From Prochlorococcus sp. MIT 1300 (GTDB lineage Bacteria; Cyanobacteriota; Cyanobacteriia; PCC-6307; Cyanobiaceae), in contig NZ_CP139302.1 in the NCBI RefSeq assembly GCF_034092375.1, positions 372,001 through 436,000 of the forward strand: a stretch of DNA of 64,000 bases, in the 5' to 3' direction. Of the stretch, positions 29,558 through 39,270 are shown piece by piece. Positions within the stretch are counted from its first letter, which is position 1; each line of letters opens with the position of its first letter. The position numbers and the translations under genes are program-made. Under the pieces are notes generated by a model. It did no database searches. It saw only the letters and a program-made list of their open reading frames with translations, and was not told where the DNA came from.

Positions 29558-29701
29558 CTAAACAAGCATTAATAGAGCAAAAGCGTGAAGGACTAATTCC
29601 AAAAGTCCTAGTTTCATTTTCATATCCAAATTAGGACTCGACTTTGAATCAATATCCATAACAAATTCACTAGATTTAACTTGCTGCTTTGACCCATTCA
29701 T
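29558..29701 (-). CDS. Possible 47-aa protein with C-terminal hydrophobic tail
   Basis: Minus-strand ATG at 29701, polar N-terminal half (MNGSKQQVKSSEF) and a hydrophobic C-terminal LGLLELVLHAFALLMLV that could anchor in a membrane. No family and no strong ribosome site. Kept because the pattern resembles other tail-anchored small cyanobacterial proteins. Confidence 0.35.
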   Translation of the reverse strand: MNGSKQQVKSSEFVMDIDSKSSPNLDMKMKLGLLELVLHAFALLMLV

Positions 29702-29904
29702 AATTTATTAGCTACATACCAATAAAGCGAACTTTCGCCAATAATAGCAACTACCACATCTAGAGACAGGTCTGCCTAGAAAACACTATATAAGGTAGAT
29801 TTTTTTAAAGGCTCGCTATTTAGCTTATCCAAATGAGGCAATAACAAAAAATAGGTTAAGAGAGGCAAAAACACTTGAAACCTGATATTAGAAAATCAAA
29901 AGAA

Positions 29905-29930
29905 AAAGCCTCGCCATAGGACGAGGCTTT
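29905..29930 (-). terminator. Intrinsic terminator of pcb
   Basis: Perfect 9-bp stem (arms 29905-29913 and 29922-29930, core GCCTCG/CGAGGC) with an 8-base loop; on the minus strand it is followed by a T-rich TTTTTCTTTT run. It sits about 66 bases after the pcb stop. Confidence 0.85.
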
Positions 29931-29995
29931 GTAAGTTGAGTAATAGCCAAACCTAAAAGTCAATAAACAAAATTGAGTTCTAGATTTAAACCATA

Positions 29996-31063
29996 TCAAT
30001 CGTTAAGAGTAACTGTTGCGTTGTCCAGATTACCAATCGCATTTGTTACACGCTTGAAGTCGAAGCCCATAGCGCGCAATGCATGCCATAGATGACCTTG
30101 GATGTAGAAGAATCCAAAGTAATAATGGACATTTGTAAGCCATGCACGAGAAGTATGCAGGCCATCTGGAAGGTCAACTGTATCTACCCAGAAAGGTGAA
30201 ATACCAAACTTGAGTGCCAAAGGCTCACCGAAGAATTCAGTTGGATAAACAGTTGTGTTTGTTGCACACCAGAAAGCTGCAACGATTGCCATCCAGCCAA
30301 TACCAGCAAGTGACCAAGAAAGGATTGCTTCAGCAGAAAGTAATCCTGATCCCTTGAATTTGGTGTAAGAACCCAATAATCCAGAACCCATCTTGGTCGC
30401 AATGTGATGCGCACCACCAAGGATTTGAGCAAATGCCAAGAAGGCATGACCACCCATTACATCCTCAAGATTGTCGATATTTAAGAAATCGAATTGATGG
30501 TTCCAGATATGAGCCAAGTTCAGGTTGTACTCAACAGGGTGAACTGCGCCTACAGCTGGGTCGTAAATTCCATGGACTCTTGCCCATTCAACGAACCAGA
30601 TATTCGCAATACCAAAGAGTATTAAGTGATGGCCAAGAATGAAAGTCTGATTATCAGGGTTGTCCCACTCAAGCTTGAACTTTCTGGCCTGAGAAACCTC
30701 AGAGTCCTGCATATCACCGGTAAAAAGAAGTGAATGCAGAAGTCCGCCTGCTCCATAGACCATGGAAGCAACCAGGTGAACAACAGCAACTGAAACAACA
30801 GCACTACCTCCAACCCAGACTCCAGCATCATCGAATCCGATACCAAGAGCTGCAAGGTGTGGAAGAGCGATTAACGGCTGATGCCCCATTGGTACTGAGG
30901 GGTCGTAACGCGCTAGCTCAAACAGGGTGAAAGCACCTGCCCAGAATGCAATCAGACCGGTATGCGCGGCATGAGCTGCAATAAATTTGCCTGAGCGGTT
31001 TGTCACCCCTGAATTACCAGCCCACCACCCATAGGTGACGTCTGGGTTTCCGTAGGTCTGCAT
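29996..31063 (-). CDS. pcb: Chlorophyll a/b-binding light-harvesting protein Pcb
   Basis: Six-helix antenna protein of the CP43/IsiA/Pcb superfamily that binds divinyl chlorophylls around the photosystems. I start at ATG 31063, giving 355 aa beginning MQTYGNPDVTYGWWAGNS, the standard Pcb N-terminus; the frame extends 55 codons upstream but without family similarity. Conserved His-bearing helices include KFIAAHAAHTGLIAFWAGA, ILGHHLILFGIANIWFVEWA, GHAFLAFAQILGGAHHI and the C-terminal YFGFFYIQGHLWHALRAMGF. Which Pcb paralogue it is cannot be decided here. Confidence 0.95.
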   Translation of the reverse strand: MQTYGNPDVTYGWWAGNSGVTNRSGKFIAAHAAHTGLIAFWAGAFTLFELARYDPSVPMGHQPLIALPHLAALGIGFDDAGVWVGGSAVVSVAVVHLVASMVYGAGGLLHSLLFTGDMQDSEVSQARKFKLEWDNPDNQTFILGHHLILFGIANIWFVEWARVHGIYDPAVGAVHPVEYNLNLAHIWNHQFDFLNIDNLEDVMGGHAFLAFAQILGGAHHIATKMGSGLLGSYTKFKGSGLLSAEAILSWSLAGIGWMAIVAAFWCATNTTVYPTEFFGEPLALKFGISPFWVDTVDLPDGLHTSRAWLTNVHYYFGFFYIQGHLWHALRAMGFDFKRVTNAIGNLDNATVTLND

Positions 31064-31451
31064 GATTAGTAGTTCAAGGGGGCAAGGCCGTATGAGATTA
31101 CTCTTATCCATGGTCGATCTGAGGACGATGCCAAGACTTTTACAATATGTAAATTCTTGCGCTAAATACCTAGTGAGAAGAATGGGGCTATAGAGCTCGG
31201 AAATAGCAGAACATTGCAGAATTTTCATAGCATCTAAGAGATTGGGGGGATCTCGAAAGCTTCAAAGGTTGATTTCTCAAGCGAAGAAACTAGTTTTCTA
31301 GAAGCAAACCGTTAATTAGACCTTTGATTCTTAACGGCATAGGTCTTGCATTTTTATTAAAAGGCTAGTTAAAAGAAAAAAAGTTTTAAGTCACTTCAAA
31401 AACCAGTAGAAAGACTCTAATGTGTATGTTTGGAATTCAAATCGGAAATTT
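31064..31451. promoter_or_regulatory. Divergent promoter region between pcb and the small membrane-protein gene
   Basis: Nearly 390 bases separate the pcb start from the small gene read in the other direction. AT-rich, without its own gene or obvious hairpin. It must hold promoters for both units; I cannot point to defined -10 boxes with confidence. Confidence 0.5.
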
Positions 31452-31652
31452 ATGGACAATGCCCAAAAAGAAATGCAGTCAACTCCTGAACAGAAAGCTG
31501 ATAACACGCCCAAATGGGACTACACCACCAGAGGGCAAACCCTTGCTATCGGTGCAGGAGTAGTGGGATTAAATGTACTTGTAATCATTGTAGTTATTCT
31601 GGACAGAACAATACCTGCCGTACATGCCCTTATCACAGGCAAGCCTATTTAA
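31452..31652 (+). CDS. Small single-helix membrane protein next to pcb
   Basis: 66 aa from ATG 31452 (an upstream GTG at 31422 in frame would add ten residues). Polar N-terminus, then KWDYTTRGQTLAIGAGVVGL leading into a hydrophobic helix VLVIIVVIL. No chlorophyll-binding ExxxGR motif, so it is not an Hli protein. Not identified; its place beside the antenna gene suggests a thylakoid location. Confidence 0.7.
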   Translation: MDNAQKEMQSTPEQKADNTPKWDYTTRGQTLAIGAGVVGLNVLVIIVVILDRTIPAVHALITGKPI

Positions 31653-31748
31653 TGATAAGAACAATGTATAACAATATTAAAGCTATAAAATCTTAAGCTA
31701 TAACTTTAAAGATATCATCACTAGATAGATAAACTTGAATTCAAAAGC

Positions 31749-31964
31749 ATGGAAGAACCAAATCCTAACCAAAATCAAGATGTAGATTTAGAAAAAACAG
31801 ACCCAAAAAATAATGATCTAGATAAAAAGACAATACTTAATTTCTTAGGAGTTGAAATAACAGCTCCAAAAGGTATGGCGAACCCATTAATAAAGCTCTC
31901 TGGATTACTCATCATTAATCTAGCATTGTTATTGTTATTAAGATACGCATTAAATAAAGGCTAG
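31749..31964 (+). CDS. Small tail-anchored membrane protein
   Basis: 71 aa: acidic, Asn-rich N-terminal 30 residues, then FLGVEITAPKGMANPLIKLS and a C-terminal helix LLIINLALLLLLRYAL. Not recognised. About 100 bases after the previous small membrane gene on the same strand; possibly one transcript. Confidence 0.65.
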   Translation: MEEPNPNQNQDVDLEKTDPKNNDLDKKTILNFLGVEITAPKGMANPLIKLSGLLIINLALLLLLRYALNKG

Positions 31965-32059
31965 ATTTATTAATCAATTAAATACATGCGTTGTACTAAG
32001 CAAACAGAGTCGAGAGTTAAGCGGTATAGAATGTATATGAAACTAGTTAGCGAAGAAAA

Positions 32060-34381
32060 TTGAAAGGTTTTGGAAAAAAGGGGAAACAAAAGGGCCATAT
32101 CTCTAAAAAGAGATTGCGGATGCCACCGGAGCAATTGAAGGCTGCTTCAATAAAAAGTCACTTAGAAGGAGATATCGAACAAGCAATAAAAGGATATCAA
32201 GCCTTTATAAAAACAGGTATTAATGATGCAGATGTGCTTTCAAACTATGCTTTGATATTACAGGAAATAGGAAAACCTGACGAAGCCTTAAAGATGTATG
32301 AAAAGACAATAGTTCTAGACCCTAAACATGTCTTTGCTTTGTCTAATCTAGGATATCTTCTATACAGCATGGGAGAATTAGATAGGGCTGAAGATTTAAC
32401 AAGAAAAGCAATTAAACTTAACCCTAAGGTAAGTAATGCCCATTCAAATCTTTCTTTAATTCTAAAAAGCAAAGGTGATCTTACAGCTGCAGAAGATAGT
32501 GCAGATAAAGCAATAGAACTAGACCCTAAACTAGGGGACGGTTACCTAAACTTAGGTTTGATTAAAAAAGAACAAGGAGATCTTAAAGCTGCCATATTAA
32601 ACACCGAGAAAGCAATAGACCTTAAGCCAGACTTTGCAGATGCATACCTCAATAAAGGTGTTTTGTGCCAAGAAGGAGGGGACCTGCCTGAAGCAGAAAA
32701 AATGACTAGAAAAGCAATGGAATTAAATCCAAGACTAAAAGATGTTCACCTAAACCTGGCTACAATCCTAAGGCAAGTAGGTAAATACGAAGAGGCAATA
32801 ATACATTTAAAAGAGGAAATAGATGTTAGTCCAGAGATACAGTCTAGTTATCTAATATTAATCGATTTAATTGGGCAATGTGATTTATCCTTATTCAAGG
32901 ATAGTCAATTAAGATTCTTAATCAATATCCTTACTAAAAGAACAGACATCAGCCACAATAATTTATTCAAGGCATTAAAGAGGCTGATTTCCATAGACAG
33001 TCTAGAGAAAAATATCATTAGTGAAAAATCGATATACGCGAATGATTTTTATGAAACAATCGTAGTAGACAAGCAGTTTATAAGATGTCTAGGCTTGGTA
33101 ACAATAAATGATTTAAGGTGGGAAAGTTCGTTAACGAATTTAAGGAAACAACTGCTAACTACTGAAATACCTAAAAACCTAACGAATAAAGAGAATTGGA
33201 TTACATTTGTGGCATCCTTAGCACAACAATGCTTTTTAAATGAATACGTCTTTGAAGTAACACAAGAGGAATTAAAAATAGTAAGTGAAAAAGAAGAATT
33301 ATTAGAGCAAGATAATATCGACGAACTTTTAATAGCCATATTAGCTTGTTACAAACCGATTATTGAATTGCGAGCTAGTAATTCAGTAAAAATACACAAA
33401 ACGAAGATTGCAGCCTTCAGTGAATTAACAGAAATGCAATTATTTGAACCTCAAAAGGAAGAATTAATTAAGCTAAAGATAGAAAACCCGGGAGAAATAA
33501 ATAATGACGTTTCAATATCAGTTAAAGAGCAATATGAAGAAAATCCTTATCCAAGATGGAGATACACAACTTTAGCCGAAACTAAAATCCCGATAGAGGA
33601 AGCAATTAATAATGAAATAAGCCCTAACAGAATAGAGATAAACTATAAAAAAGAATGCTCTGATGTACTTATTGCTGGGTGTGGTACAGGTCAACAACTA
33701 ATAGATGCACATTCGTATTCTAATTCAAGGATAACAGCAATTGATTTAAGTTCTTCAAGCTTAGCTTACGCTCAAAGGAAACTAAATGAATACAAATTAG
33801 AACAGGAAAGACTATTTCAATTGGACATACTTGACTTGGACAAGCTAAATATGAAATTTGATGTGATTGAATGTACCGGCGTATTACACCACATGAAGCA
33901 TCCCATTCAGGGATTAGCTTCACTAAGAAAGTCCATTAAAAACGATGGTTTTATTAAACTTGGTTTATATAGCAAATTAGCGAGAAGGTATATTAGTATT
34001 GCTCAAACCCTTATCAATAAAGAAAAAATTAACGCAACTAAGGAGGGAATTAAATATTTTAGGAGTAAGGTTATTCAGGCTGAAACACAAGACTTAGAAA
34101 CTCTTCCTCAATGGAATGACTTTTATACAACTTCTATGCTTAGAGATCTATGTTTTCACGTACAAGAAAAAGTTTATACAATGCATGAAATAAAAGAAAT
34201 GCTGGCAGAGTTGAATCTGGAATTTCTTGGTTTTGTTTTGCCACAAGAGATAAAACAAAGGTACAGTTTAGAATTCCCTGAAGACACTACACAAACAAAC
34301 CTAAATAACTGGTATCGATATGAAGAAGAAAATCCCGATATCTTTCGTGCAATGTACCAGTTTTGGGCGAAAGCAATTTAA
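32060..34381 (+). CDS. TPR-repeat protein fused to a class I SAM methyltransferase
   Basis: 773 aa. Residues about 25-270 hold at least six tetratricopeptide repeats (for example YEKTIVLDPKHVFALSNLGY and KAIDLKPDFADAYLNKGVL). A middle domain of about 200 aa is unassigned. Residues about 485-700 form a methyltransferase with motif I DVLIAGCGTGQQLIDA, motif II ITAIDLSSSSLAYA and DVIECTGVLHHM. The frame opens at TTG 32060; the next Met is at residue 22 and would keep the domains. The TPR part probably recruits a protein target; the methylated substrate is unknown. Confidence 0.88.
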   Translation: MKGFGKKGKQKGHISKKRLRMPPEQLKAASIKSHLEGDIEQAIKGYQAFIKTGINDADVLSNYALILQEIGKPDEALKMYEKTIVLDPKHVFALSNLGYLLYSMGELDRAEDLTRKAIKLNPKVSNAHSNLSLILKSKGDLTAAEDSADKAIELDPKLGDGYLNLGLIKKEQGDLKAAILNTEKAIDLKPDFADAYLNKGVLCQEGGDLPEAEKMTRKAMELNPRLKDVHLNLATILRQVGKYEEAIIHLKEEIDVSPEIQSSYLILIDLIGQCDLSLFKDSQLRFLINILTKRTDISHNNLFKALKRLISIDSLEKNIISEKSIYANDFYETIVVDKQFIRCLGLVTINDLRWESSLTNLRKQLLTTEIPKNLTNKENWITFVASLAQQCFLNEYVFEVTQEELKIVSEKEELLEQDNIDELLIAILACYKPIIELRASNSVKIHKTKIAAFSELTEMQLFEPQKEELIKLKIENPGEINNDVSISVKEQYEENPYPRWRYTTLAETKIPIEEAINNEISPNRIEINYKKECSDVLIAGCGTGQQLIDAHSYSNSRITAIDLSSSSLAYAQRKLNEYKLEQERLFQLDILDLDKLNMKFDVIECTGVLHHMKHPIQGLASLRKSIKNDGFIKLGLYSKLARRYISIAQTLINKEKINATKEGIKYFRSKVIQAETQDLETLPQWNDFYTTSMLRDLCFHVQEKVYTMHEIKEMLAELNLEFLGFVLPQEIKQRYSLEFPEDTTQTNLNNWYRYEEENPDIFRAMYQFWAKAI

Positions 34382-34758
34382 TAGATGGTCAACGTAATTA
34401 CCCTACTATGTATATTTTATCTAATTGAGGTGCCAGGACGAATCGGTAAATTCATGCCTAGCAGCTCAATTCACCATTCTTAAGCTTAGCTTTGGACTTT
34501 AAGAGTGAAGATTAAATTGACCTCTAATGCCTTGGATAGGTACTGGTACTAAAGTCTATTTCACTTGTTTTGGGGAGTTTTAAAAGCCAAAAACAAAATC
34601 ATGTGCGATAAGAGCTTTTGAGAAGATGCCTGGAAGACCAGAGATGGGTAAATATGCAAAGGTAATATTTCAGCTTATGTTCTAATTCCAGCTCCAATAC
34701 TGACAAAAGATCACATAAGGGCCCTTAATGACTTAGTTTTGAAGAGCAATCGAATGGA
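34382..34758. other. Gene-free stretch
   Basis: No gene seen. Short frames only; one 18-codon frame from an ATG near 34626 has no support. This marks the left edge of the small-gene region. Confidence 0.5.
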
Positions 34759-34932
34759 ATGGAAATGGCAGGTGGACCAATGCTGGACTTGTGGGAATCA
34801 ATCCTCCCACTCGTCAAGGACCTCAGACTACGTTTTGCCTTCGCAATGTTGGGCAACCTATTGGCTTTATGGTTTCTAATAACCTATTTCAAGCGATTGA
34901 TACCTAATCTCCCAGCTGATCTAATCAACTGA
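34759..34932 (+). CDS. Small single-helix protein
   Basis: 57 aa, too short for ordinary gene finders. Begins MEMAGGPMLDLWESILPL, then the hydrophobic FAFAMLGNLLALWFLITYF and a short polar end. One membrane helix with positive residues before and after it. No family recognised. Confidence 0.6.
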   Translation: MEMAGGPMLDLWESILPLVKDLRLRFAFAMLGNLLALWFLITYFKRLIPNLPADLIN

Positions 34933-35458
34933 GGCAGATTCGACATATCTATAAACTACTCATCTGATGTACTTTACTAATTTTGTAGACCCATAGACTA
35001 CAAAACAACCTTATTGAGACTTACATAAATAAAGGATAACTTTTATGATAATAAAGCAATAATCCTTCCCATATCTAAACAGAAATTTAAATACCATTAA
35101 TATATTGATATCTATAAGTCTAGTTATCATTAAGGTATTCCTATTATATTTGTGACTTAATCAATTATATTGTTTATGGATAAAAACTTTAAAATCTTCT
35201 GAAGTATAACTATTATAAATAAAGAGAAGATCATACTGTAGTAAAGACACATTATGCTTTTCTCTCAAAAGTGAATAACTTGTTCAGTAGTTACCAGAAG
35301 TAAAGTAGAGCTAAAAATGGAAACAATATTATGTATATAAACTGGGGAAGGTTCCAAAATAATTAGTGTAATGTTTGTATTTCTTACAGCTCTTTAATTA
35401 AAAGAATGGGAGATTACCTAGGAGCCTGAGTCATTTATTTAATTTGAAATAAGGATCC
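34933..35458. other. Gene-free AT-rich stretch
   Basis: More than 500 bases without a supported gene, very AT-rich, with no hairpin that I could establish. Nothing further seen. Confidence 0.5.
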
Positions 35459-35740
35459 TTAAGGGCCAACAAAAGCATCTCTACCCCACCAACTAGACAT
35501 TTCCTGCTTGCAAAGCTCTACTTGGTAGAAAAACAGCGCATCATCCTTCTCTTCATTTCGATGCCAGTGCGTACCATTCTTAAGGTAACCACATTCACAC
35601 CAACAGCGAAGGGATTTTTCACTAAAACCTAATTTCTCGCTTGCCTCCTGCGCTGTGACCCAATCGGAGTTAAACAAGTTCATTTTCGAAAGCCATTCAC
35701 CTAGTGATAACGCATTGAGAGGTACTAATGCCCTAGCCAC
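35459..35740 (-). CDS. Small HTH-like hypothetical protein
   Basis: 93 aa. The segment WVTAQEASEKLGFSEKSLRC followed by WCECGYLKNGTHW looks like a MerR/excisionase-type helix-turn-helix with a wing, so DNA binding is possible. No dimerisation or effector domain. Could be a regulator of neighbouring small genes, but that is inference. Confidence 0.65.
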   Translation of the reverse strand: MARALVPLNALSLGEWLSKMNLFNSDWVTAQEASEKLGFSEKSLRCWCECGYLKNGTHWHRNEEKDDALFFYQVELCKQEMSSWWGRDAFVGP

Positions 35741-35805
35741 TAATACTCATTTAGGATTTATTGGTCATAGGTAGCAAATCCTTTCTTCATTCTATATTAA
35801 AAGTG

Positions 35806-36156
35806 TTAATACTCAGGAATATAATCGGAAGACTCAAAACTCTTCCTGCCTTTATAGGCTCTTAGTTGAGGTTGACTTCTACTATATCTTCTAAATGCTT
35901 TAGTGTTAGAACGCAAATTCTTAAAAGGAACAACTTCTAATCGTATTGGAGTGGTCGATCTAGGCAACTCTATTTTCATTGGAGTAATTAATGGTGGTAG
36001 AAGCTTGTACGACGGAATACAGTTATAAGCCTTACCTTTCTTAACAGCACATAAAGAGTTATCCCGAAAAGGAATTTCAGCTTTAACCTCAAAGCATGAG
36101 GAGAAAAGCAGAGAAAGGAAAAGAATCACTTTCAAAATTGTTGAAGGCTTACACAA
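35806..36156 (-). CDS. Secreted hypothetical protein
   Basis: 116 aa with an N-terminal signal sequence (ILKVILFLSLLFSSCFEVKA, cleavage probably after VKA). The mature part has two Cys and many basic residues (FRRYSRSQPQLRAYKGRKSF). No family recognised. Periplasmic or outer location inferred. Confidence 0.65.
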   Translation of the reverse strand: MCKPSTILKVILFLSLLFSSCFEVKAEIPFRDNSLCAVKKGKAYNCIPSYKLLPPLITPMKIELPRSTTPIRLEVVPFKNLRSNTKAFRRYSRSQPQLRAYKGRKSFESSDYIPEY

Positions 36157-36290
36157 AATGATCTAAAGTTATCCTAACAAAAAAAACTCTATTGAAAAGA
36201 GGCTGAATTAATTGATATTCAACTCTTATTTACTATTTTGAGTTACTTATATCAATATAGAGTCTAGGTATAATTAATTATTTCTGAAAA

Positions 36291-36515
36291 ATGTTGATCT
36301 TTAAGACCTATCAATTACAAGATTTTTATGTATCGCTGTTTCCGTCATCCTCAAACAAATCCTGTGAACTTTCGAAGAGTTTTAATGAACTTAACCCCAC
36401 TGACATAAATATAAAGAGAGTAAGACCTATAAGGAAGAAGACGGTGAGATTAGAAATCTCAAGTTCTCCAAATGAAACCAACAAAATTGTTAATGTCATG
36501 AAGCCATTAGAATGA
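36291..36515 (+). CDS. Doubtful 74-aa hypothetical protein
   Basis: Open frame with mixed polar composition and a basic stretch KRVRPIRKKTVRLE. No ribosome site, no similarity that I recognise; its end runs into a GAAT tandem repeat. Low support. Confidence 0.3.
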   Translation: MLIFKTYQLQDFYVSLFPSSSNKSCELSKSFNELNPTDINIKRVRPIRKKTVRLEISSSPNETNKIVNVMKPLE

Positions 36516-36537
36516 ATGAATGAACGAATGAATGAAC
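36510..36537. repeat. GAAT-type tetranucleotide repeat
   Basis: About seven consecutive 4-base units of GAAT with one GAAC variant (GAATGAATGAATGAACGAAT and on). It overlaps the end of the doubtful frame at 36291-36515. Confidence 0.85.
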
Positions 36538-36592
36538 CTGGTAAATTGATTTAGTATTTAAATCATAGTGTAAACCAGAATTCATTCATTAC

Positions 36593-37015
36593 TTATTTCG
36601 TATTCGTATTATTCTTTTGTTGGCTTAAGGTCTCATTAACTCTTGTTTTAACATCTTCAGGGACTAGCTTCGGGCAAAAAAGAATTGATCCAGCAAGGAC
36701 TTGATCTGCTGCTCCTCTAAAAAGCCTCTTATCTGGTAATTTTTGAGAACCTGCCGATTTAACAATGGACCCATGGCGTTCTTTTAGCAACTGTGCATAG
36801 GTTCTCGCTGCAATGCCTAATGCTTTATCAAAGTCAACCTTCGCGACTCTTGCATTGCAAAGATAGGAAGTTCCTATACTTCTATACAAACGAATATCAG
36901 AATCGGTTGCAGGTCCAGGTTTCGAAGAGGTCTTTGAACAGGACCCTAGTCCTAAAAGGGCTAAAGCTATAGGAGCTAATAAAACATTGCGGAGGTGAGT
37001 GCTGGATTTCCTCAA
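36593..37015 (-). CDS. Lipoprotein, hypothetical
   Basis: 140 aa. N-terminal lipoprotein signal with lipobox LGSC (Cys27) after a hydrophobic stretch. Mature part contains YLCNARVAKVDFDKALGIAA and a second Cys in ILFCPKLVPEDVKTRV. The pattern is seen in small marine cyanobacterial lipoproteins; no function known to me. Confidence 0.75.
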   Translation of the reverse strand: MRKSSTHLRNVLLAPIALALLGLGSCSKTSSKPGPATDSDIRLYRSIGTSYLCNARVAKVDFDKALGIAARTYAQLLKERHGSIVKSAGSQKLPDKRLFRGAADQVLAGSILFCPKLVPEDVKTRVNETLSQQKNNTNTK

Positions 37016-37172
37016 AAGAGTAAATGTGATGTGATTTACTTAAATTTTAACCAATCCAGAAGCCTTTTTTTTAAAAGAGTTGGATTTTTCTTTACTTGTT
37101 CAATTATTACCAAAAATCAGTTCAAAGTTGAGAAATTAGGATCCTGGACTATAAATTACTAGAAGCAACAAC

Positions 37173-37706
37173 TTAACAGCCTTGTAAAACGAAGATGGGT
37201 ATACCAAAAGACTGTTCTGTTTTTTCTAAAGTAAATTTTATTGACCCTTTGCCACCACTTATATTCTTGCTGATAACTGTATCCTCCCAAAGGATGTCAA
37301 TGTTATATTCACCATAAATTAAACCATAAATTCCGTTTGATTCACCTTCACTACCAGAGACATAATTACTATATTTAAGTTTCCTCAATCTTCCGTCAAG
37401 CTTCATAACTACTGTTCTATTTTTCTCATATAATGGATAATACCAAGCGACATAAGGTAGTCCATTCCACTCATAACTTCTAGGCTTATACGCGCCACCC
37501 TGACAGGATCTAACCATTCCTATTTCTTTTGGATTAAAACCTTCAACGGTAGGCAAGGAGTAAGCAGAAGTAATCAAAAATGGTGCACTAAAAATAAGAA
37601 GCCCTGAAGTTAATAACGTCCTGAATTTGGTTATAAGCCATGAATAAGCGGAGTGCATTTCAAAAAAGACTGGTCTTTTGTCTGATTTCATTGAAATTGT
37701 CCTCAA
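37173..37706 (-). CDS. Secreted/membrane-anchored hypothetical protein
   Basis: 177 aa. A hydrophobic segment near residues 25-50 (LLTSGLLIFSAPFLITSAYS) acts as signal or anchor. The mature part is beta-rich with GGKGSIKFTLEK and ends in a Cys. The first 20 residues before the hydrophobic segment are unusual; the actual start may be the Met at residue 6 or 18. Not recognised. Confidence 0.65.
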   Translation of the reverse strand: MRTISMKSDKRPVFFEMHSAYSWLITKFRTLLTSGLLIFSAPFLITSAYSLPTVEGFNPKEIGMVRSCQGGAYKPRSYEWNGLPYVAWYYPLYEKNRTVVMKLDGRLRKLKYSNYVSGSEGESNGIYGLIYGEYNIDILWEDTVISKNISGGKGSIKFTLEKTEQSFGIPIFVLQGC

Positions 37707-37930
37707 ATGCCTTTCCGATATGAGCTAAGTGAACAAAGCACTCAGACAAAAGTCTGTGATAGACGAAGATATAACGAAACTCGCTTCTTTAGGTGTAACT
37801 GAAATTGTTAGCTGAGCCAACAATTCCTCGCTAAAAAATTAGGAAAAGTGAATTTTCGGGAAAAATTAGGTTAGGAAAGAGCTTTATAGGATTAAATGTA
37901 TCTACCGATACATAATTCAGGAGGCTTTGG

Positions 37931-38122
37931 ATGGCTTCAGATAATTCCAAGGCAAAGGGTATGAACTTAATCCCTGTTCAGAGGAAGACAACTTTAAAGT
38001 GGAGTTCAAATGGAGAGCTATCAGCAATAGATATGGCAAGAATCCTTGACCAATTAACTGATAGGGAGCTCACTGAATGCGATTTGACCTGCGAATTGGA
38101 GAGTGAAGACCAAGTTAGCTGA
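37931..38122 (+). CDS. Small acidic hypothetical protein
   Basis: 63 aa with a good ribosome site (CAGGAGG nine bases before ATG). Sequence contains KTTLKWSSNGELSAIDMARI and an acidic C-terminus with two Cys (CDLTCELESED). Soluble. No family recognised. Confidence 0.7.
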   Translation: MASDNSKAKGMNLIPVQRKTTLKWSSNGELSAIDMARILDQLTDRELTECDLTCELESEDQVS

Positions 38123-38152
38123 TTTGAAAGAGAAGAGATGACAGGCGGGCGA

Positions 38153-38437
38153 TCAAAACTTCCTTTTCCCCTTCTTAGAAAACCTTTGTCCGTTTGGCCG
38201 TTGGTACACCTCCTCGATTATTTCTCCATTATCAATAATTACAGTAACCAATTGAGCTTCTACAAATGAAGTTGGCGCATCATCCTTTCCCTTAGGTGGA
38301 TGAATAGGGTTTGTAGTGGACTTACTAGAGAGATTGGACTCTTTGGCAACCAATTGTGTTTTTTTATGCGATTGACTGCTCAACCACCAAACGAAGAGAA
38401 AGCCGACTACCAAAAGGGAATAGAGAATTACCATCAC
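38153..38437 (-). CDS. Small N-anchored membrane protein
   Basis: 94 aa. N-terminal helix (MMVILYSLLVVGFLFVWWLS) followed by a polar, basic tail ending KKGKRKF. Not recognised. A plus-strand frame overlaps its start and continues to 38541, but the membrane topology favours this strand. Confidence 0.6.
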   Translation of the reverse strand: MMVILYSLLVVGFLFVWWLSSQSHKKTQLVAKESNLSSKSTTNPIHPPKGKDDAPTSFVEAQLVTVIIDNGEIIEEVYQRPNGQRFSKKGKRKF

Positions 38438-38660
38438 TGATCGATTGGGTATTACAAGTAAAGCAAAAAGCCTTAGATCAATCCACCTTTGAAAGTCTTT
38501 ATATAGCGATAATAAAGTCTATAGAGGTCGAGTTGTCATAAAGTCTAGAAGTAACGTCAAACAAGGCAAAGAATAGATTTTCACCAAAATTACTTTGTTA
38601 CTGTAGTTATATCAAATGCCTCATTGGAAATTGCAATATCAAAATGCTGTTTTAATTTAT

Positions 38661-38936
38661 TCACCTACCTGATACGCAAATCCATCGATTATCGAAATTC
38701 CAAACTGGCTTATAAATCTCCTTAGTGATCTCAAGCCCAGCAGCCTTACACTGTGCCAAGGTTTTCATTGGAATTGCATAGACAGATGGACTTGTGATCC
38801 CACTTACCGAAGCCTTACCACCTGGGCCTTGTCTATAACTACCAATCACAAGCCAATAATCTGCCTTCACTTGGGAAGGGAATGATAGAGAAGCTAAAAG
38901 AGAAATCAATAATGAGGCCAGAGTTCGTTTTTGCAT
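38661..38936 (-). CDS. Small secreted protein
   Basis: 91 aa with a clear signal peptide (LLISLLASLSFPSQVKA). Mature domain DYWLVIGSYRQGPGGKASVS ... MKTLAQCKAAGLEI ... RWICVSGR with a conserved-looking Cys pair. It resembles a small periplasmic domain common in marine picocyanobacteria; function unknown. Confidence 0.7.
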   Translation of the reverse strand: MQKRTLASLLISLLASLSFPSQVKADYWLVIGSYRQGPGGKASVSGITSPSVYAIPMKTLAQCKAAGLEITKEIYKPVWNFDNRWICVSGR

Positions 38937-39217
38937 GGATTAAGTACAGATATGTTTATTATGCGATGAAAAAGAATTATTGAAAATATAAACCGCTAAC
39001 TGAGAAGGGGATGGCATCCATATGGAAATATTTAAAGGAAGAAATTTTAGGTTTATTATTTTGGTAAAAACAGCAAAAAGTCCAATGTTAGCAGTGCAAT
39101 ATAAGAATTTAAGCTAAAAAAGATAATTACAAAGTAAATTTAGTTTTTCTGTGAAATCAACATTCGTTGAACCAGACAAGAATGGAAATATTCAAAAGAA
39201 ACGCAAAAGACAAAAAA
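38937..39217. other. Gene-free stretch
   Basis: AT-rich, no supported gene. It ends at the terminator of the small minus-strand gene at 39271-39408. Confidence 0.5.
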
Positions 39218-39237
39218 GGCAGGGCATAGGCCCTGCC
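39218..39237 (-). terminator. Intrinsic terminator
   Basis: Arms 39218-39225 and 39230-39237 form a perfect 8-bp GC-rich stem (GGCAGGGC/GCCCTGCC) with a 4-base loop; on the minus strand a TTTTTT run follows directly. It ends the transcript of the small gene at 39271-39408. Confidence 0.9.
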
Positions 39238-39270
39238 TTCAAGAAAAACATAAAGTCGGTTTTTAGACCT

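Noticed and set aside
38356-38541. Plus-strand frame overlapping the minus-strand anchored protein
   Set aside because: Its end looks protein-like but it has no own ordered start and overlaps a better gene.
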